In this document: piece after piece, positions 5,024 to 7,722 of the stretch
Position numbering within the stretch: the stretch's first letter is position 1
How the letters are laid out: every line of letters starts with the position of its first letter
Assembly: GCA_035250485.1 (NCBI GenBank)
Contig: DATFFB010000075.1
Location: forward strand, 1-7,722
Source: JACCTH01 sp035250485
GTDB lineage: Bacteria > Actinomycetota > Acidimicrobiia > Spongiisociales > ZC4RG35
Direction: 5' to 3'
Length of the DNA stretch: 7,722 bases
The notes under the pieces: generated by a model
What the model saw: only the letters and a program-made list of their open reading frames with translations
Database searches by the model: none
What the model was told of the DNA's origin: nothing
Made by a program: the position numbers and the translations under genes

Positions 5024-6926
5024 TGGCGTCGACGTCGGCGGGACGTTTACCGACTTTGCCCACTGGGACGGTACGCAGCTGCGAACCGACAAAGTCGCGA
5101 CCACTTCCGAGCAAAGCCAGGGGATAGTGGCCGGACTCGCTTCGCTCGAACTCGAACCCGAGCTGCTTCTGCATGGAACGACAGTGGCGACGAACGCTCT
5201 TTTGCAGCGAAAGGGGGGCCGCACGCTGCTCGTGACCGATCGGGGTTACGAAGATCTGATCGAGATCGGACGGCAAGTGAGACCTTCTCTCTACGACTCG
5301 AATGCCGATCGGGCCACTGCCCTCGTATCTCGGCATCACCGCCTCGGCTGGGAATCGAAAGACAGGCTCCTTTCCCAGATCGAGTCCCTTGCTCCCGAGG
5401 CGGTGGCGGTGGCGCTCCTGAACTCATTCGCCGACCCGGCAGCCGAGCAGGAGATCATGGGAGCCATCACCGATCACTTTCCGATGCTGTCGGTGAGCAT
5501 CTCCTCTGAGATCAACCCCGAGTTCCGGGAATATGAACGGGTCGCCACGACTGTGTTGAATGCCTACCTGCAGCCCGTGGTTGCCCGCTATTTGCGCGCC
5601 CTCGACGCGCATCTCGGCGCCGGCCGGATCCTGGTGATGAGATCGTCGGGCGGCCTCACCTCGATCTCCGGTGCCACGTCGCTGGCCGCCTCAATTCTTC
5701 TCTCTGGTCCCGCCGGTGGAGTGGTGGCTGCGGCCGCCTGCGGTCGTGCTCATGGCTGGGCGCGGGTCATCTCCTTTGATATGGGCGGTACCTCAACCGA
5801 TGTTTCCCGGATCGAGAACGGCGAGCCGCAAATGGCGGGGGAGCGGACCCTCGACGGCCTGGTTTGCCGGATGCCCTCGGTTGCCATCCACACCATCGGA
5901 GCCGGCGGGGGCTCGATCGGGTGGGCGGATCGAGGTGGAATACTTCGGGTCGGTCCCCACAGCGCCGGTGCGGTTCCGGGACCGGCGTCATATGGGAGAG
6001 GCGGCGAAGAACCCACCGTCACTGACGCCAATCTCATGGTCGGGCGGTTGGGCTCGGACACCGAGCTGGCGGCGGGGACAACGCTCAATTCCCAGCGCGC
6101 CCAGCAGGCAATGGCGGGCCTGGGGGCGAAACTCGGACTCGAACCGCTCGCCGCGGCAACCGGAATGCTCGAGATCGTCAACACCCACATGGAAGGCGCG
6201 CTTCGCCGCGTGACCATCGAGGAGGGGGCCGACCCGCGCAGCGCGGCGTTGATGGCATTCGGGGGAGCGGGCGGGCTCCATGCGACGAGCGTCGCCAGAG
6301 CCCTGGGAATGTCGGCGGTTCTGGTTCCCCCTCATGCGGGTGTGTTCTCCGCTTTAGGCCTGCTTCTCTCGCCCCAGCGCCAAGATGTCGTGCAAACGGT
6401 GCACCTGCGCCCCGACCTCAGCGATCTCGATCACAGGCTTGCGCAACTGGAGGAGCGAGCGGCTCGGGACATGGAGGTTTCCCTCGGCATTTCGCCTTCT
6501 TTGTTGATCTCATCCGTCGACGCTCGCTATCGAGGTCAATCGCACGAGACCAACGTCTCCTACCAGAGAGGGGTCGGGGCAGAAAGGCTCCGGGTCGACT
6601 TCACGGCCGCCCATCGACTTCGCAACGGTTTCACCCTCGGCGATCACGAAGTTGAGGTGGTGACGCTTCGGGTAGCCGCAACTGCGCCCGCGTCATTGAC
6701 CTGGAACGATCTTGCCTTCCGTCCCGAGCCGGGAGAGCCTCGCCGCGGAGTGAGGGTCTCTTCCGACGGCTCCGAGATGACTCGCTGGTGGCGTCCCGCC
6801 CTCGGAGAAGGGTCGAGAGTCGAGGGCCCGGCGCTGATCGAGGAAGCAGAAGCCACCACCTACCTCGACCGATCCGAAACCGCCCAGGTCCTCGGCGATG
6901 GGACGATCGAGATCAGCTGGAGTTGA
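4998..6926 (+). CDS. hyuA: Hydantoinase/5-oxoprolinase family subunit A (HyuA-type ATPase)
   Basis: HyuA-type subunits use ATP hydrolysis to activate cyclic amides such as hydantoins or 5-oxoproline, and work with a HyuB partner in the cytoplasm. The 642-residue product shows the ASKHA nucleotide-binding pattern: GVDVGGTFTD at 10-19, HGTTVATNALL at 59-69, SGPAGG at 236-241, FDMGGTSTDVS at 260-270, GAGGGSIG at 301-308, then AFGGAGGLHA and a VLVPPHAGVFSALGLLL segment. Many HyuA proteins are about 680-720 residues, so this one is slightly short, mostly in its C-terminal third. The start is GTG 4998, with GTG 5004 a possible alternative; no ATG is in frame before the first motif. The substrate (hydantoin, N-methylhydantoin, 5-oxoproline or other) cannot be assigned. 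hyuB follows after 7 nt. Confidence 0.93.
   Translation: MPVNSKNVVGVDVGGTFTDFAHWDGTQLRTDKVATTSEQSQGIVAGLASLELEPELLLHGTTVATNALLQRKGGRTLLVTDRGYEDLIEIGRQVRPSLYDSNADRATALVSRHHRLGWESKDRLLSQIESLAPEAVAVALLNSFADPAAEQEIMGAITDHFPMLSVSISSEINPEFREYERVATTVLNAYLQPVVARYLRALDAHLGAGRILVMRSSGGLTSISGATSLAASILLSGPAGGVVAAAACGRAHGWARVISFDMGGTSTDVSRIENGEPQMAGERTLDGLVCRMPSVAIHTIGAGGGSIGWADRGGILRVGPHSAGAVPGPASYGRGGEEPTVTDANLMVGRLGSDTELAAGTTLNSQRAQQAMAGLGAKLGLEPLAAATGMLEIVNTHMEGALRRVTIEEGADPRSAALMAFGGAGGLHATSVARALGMSAVLVPPHAGVFSALGLLLSPQRQDVVQTVHLRPDLSDLDHRLAQLEERAARDMEVSLGISPSLLISSVDARYRGQSHETNVSYQRGVGAERLRVDFTAAHRLRNGFTLGDHEVEVVTLRVAATAPASLTWNDLAFRPEPGEPRRGVRVSSDGSEMTRWWRPALGEGSRVEGPALIEEAEATTYLDRSETAQVLGDGTIEISWS
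6919..6922 (+). promoter_or_regulatory. Ribosome-binding site candidate for hyuB
   Basis: GGAG lies inside the last codons of hyuA and 11 nt before the GTG at 6934. The spacing is a little long, so translational coupling with hyuA termination may also contribute. It supports the GTG as the hyuB start. Confidence 0.4.
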
Positions 6927-6933
6927 CCGCCCT

Positions 6934-7722
6934 GTGATCGATGACCCGATTGCCCTCGAGGTTTTTCGCCACCGCATTTCGGCGGTGGCCACCGAAATGG
7001 GCGATGTGCTGCGGCGGACCGCTCATTCACCCAATATCAAAGAGCGAGCTGACTGCTCTGTAGCGATCTTCGAACCCGGGGGCGAGATGATCGGCCAGGC
7101 CGAACACATTCCGGTCCATCTCGGTTCAATGCCAGCGTCGGTGGCGGCCATCATCGATCGGTTCGATCCCCGGCCTGGTGCCCAGTACGCAGTCAACGAT
7201 CCGTACGCCGGGGGCACCCATCTCAACGACTTGACGCTTCTGCGCCCGGTATTCGTTGAGGGACTGCTGGTGGCCTGGGTGGCCAATCGGGCTCACCATG
7301 CCGATGTGGGAGGAGATGCACCCGGATCGATGCCCGCAGGGGCGACTCGTCTCTCCCAAGAGGGCTGTGTGGTCTCTCCGATCCTGGCCGTCGTCGACGG
7401 AACCTGGCAAGACGAGTTCCGCTCGCCGTTCATCGCCGCCACCCGAACGCCGCTCGAGCGGGCCGGCGACCTGGCCGCCCAGCTCGGCGCCAACGAGGTG
7501 GGGGCTACCCGTCTCGCCGAATTGATTGGATCCGATACCGAGGCGTTCCATCATTCCTCCATAGCTCTCCTCGACTACGGGGAGCGGCGGATGCGGTCGG
7601 CTCTGTCAGAACTCCCGTCCGGCACCTATCGGTTCGAAGATGTGATGGAGTTCGGAGAGGAGGACCTTCTTATCGCGGTGGCGGTGCGGATCGAAGACGG
7701 GCATCTCGAGGCCGACTTCGCC
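6934..7722 (+). CDS. hyuB: Hydantoinase/5-oxoprolinase family subunit B (HyuB-type), 3' end outside window
   Basis: An uninterrupted frame of 263 codons runs from GTG 6934 to the window edge, so about half of the usual 510-560 residue protein is present. It starts with the family opening DPIALEVFRHRISAVATEMG (4-23), then RRTAHSPNIKERADCSVAIF (27-46), AEHIPVHLGSMP (57-67), NDPYAGGTHLNDLTLL (88-103) and NRAHHADVGGDAPGSMP (118-134), the conserved core of the hydantoinase B domain. Many relatives have HLPD where this has HLND. Together with HyuA it would form the ATP-dependent cyclic-amide hydrolase; bacterial 5-oxoprolinases and N-methylhydantoinases share this pair. The gene begins 7 nt after hyuA stops, so the two are one operon. 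Confidence 0.93.
   Translation, partial: MIDDPIALEVFRHRISAVATEMGDVLRRTAHSPNIKERADCSVAIFEPGGEMIGQAEHIPVHLGSMPASVAAIIDRFDPRPGAQYAVNDPYAGGTHLNDLTLLRPVFVEGLLVAWVANRAHHADVGGDAPGSMPAGATRLSQEGCVVSPILAVVDGTWQDEFRSPFIAATRTPLERAGDLAAQLGANEVGATRLAELIGSDTEAFHHSSIALLDYGERRMRSALSELPSGTYRFEDVMEFGEEDLLIAVAVRIEDGHLEADFA

Noticed and set aside
4989..5339. Upstream extension of the Nfu_N protein by 117 codons
   Set aside because: The family start MQVDPTPNPN is at 4988, and the extension is antisense to the HyuA N-terminal motif.
5671..6217. Overlapping open frames of 155-180 codons on both strands within hyuA
   Set aside because: They are frame shadows of hyuA; their translations lack recognisable motifs while the hyuA frame has dense family motifs here.

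Overview
This 7.7-kb window is high-GC bacterial chromosome with eight protein genes packed almost end to end. No rRNA, tRNA, CRISPR array, transposase or phage gene was seen. Three features suggest an actinobacterial lineage, perhaps Acidimicrobiia or a relative: an Eis-type acetyltransferase, single-pass membrane proteins with Thr-rich linkers, and promoters that look leaderless. The lineage is an inference from protein style and was not tested phylogenetically.

Left part (1-3291): glnA, a type I glutamine synthetase with an adenylylation-type tyrosine, runs rightward. It converges on a leftward pair made of a single-pass membrane protein with a helical outer domain (start 3291) and an Eis-like GNAT acetyltransferase (2691-1483), separated by 3 nt. 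The 47-bp gap between the convergent stops holds a two-hairpin palindromic element that looks like a dispersed intergenic repeat.

Middle (3292-4988): an 87-bp divergent promoter region separates the membrane protein from a rightward, membrane-anchored protein of unknown function with an NTF2/TcpC-like outer region. That gene ends 3 nt from the convergent stop of a b561-type cytochrome. The cytochrome gene is the second gene of a leftward pair whose first gene is a stand-alone Nfu N-terminal domain protein.

Right part (4998-7722): hyuA and the truncated-by-window hyuB encode the two subunits of a hydantoinase/5-oxoprolinase-type ATP-dependent amidohydrolase and form a rightward operon. Its start codon lies only 9 bp from the divergent Nfu_N start, so the two promoters must overlap each other's genes.

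Most genes are ordinary metabolism. The less usual parts are the start-codon and promoter architecture, the intergenic palindrome, the Nfu_N plus b561 pair, and the two linker-anchored extracytoplasmic proteins.
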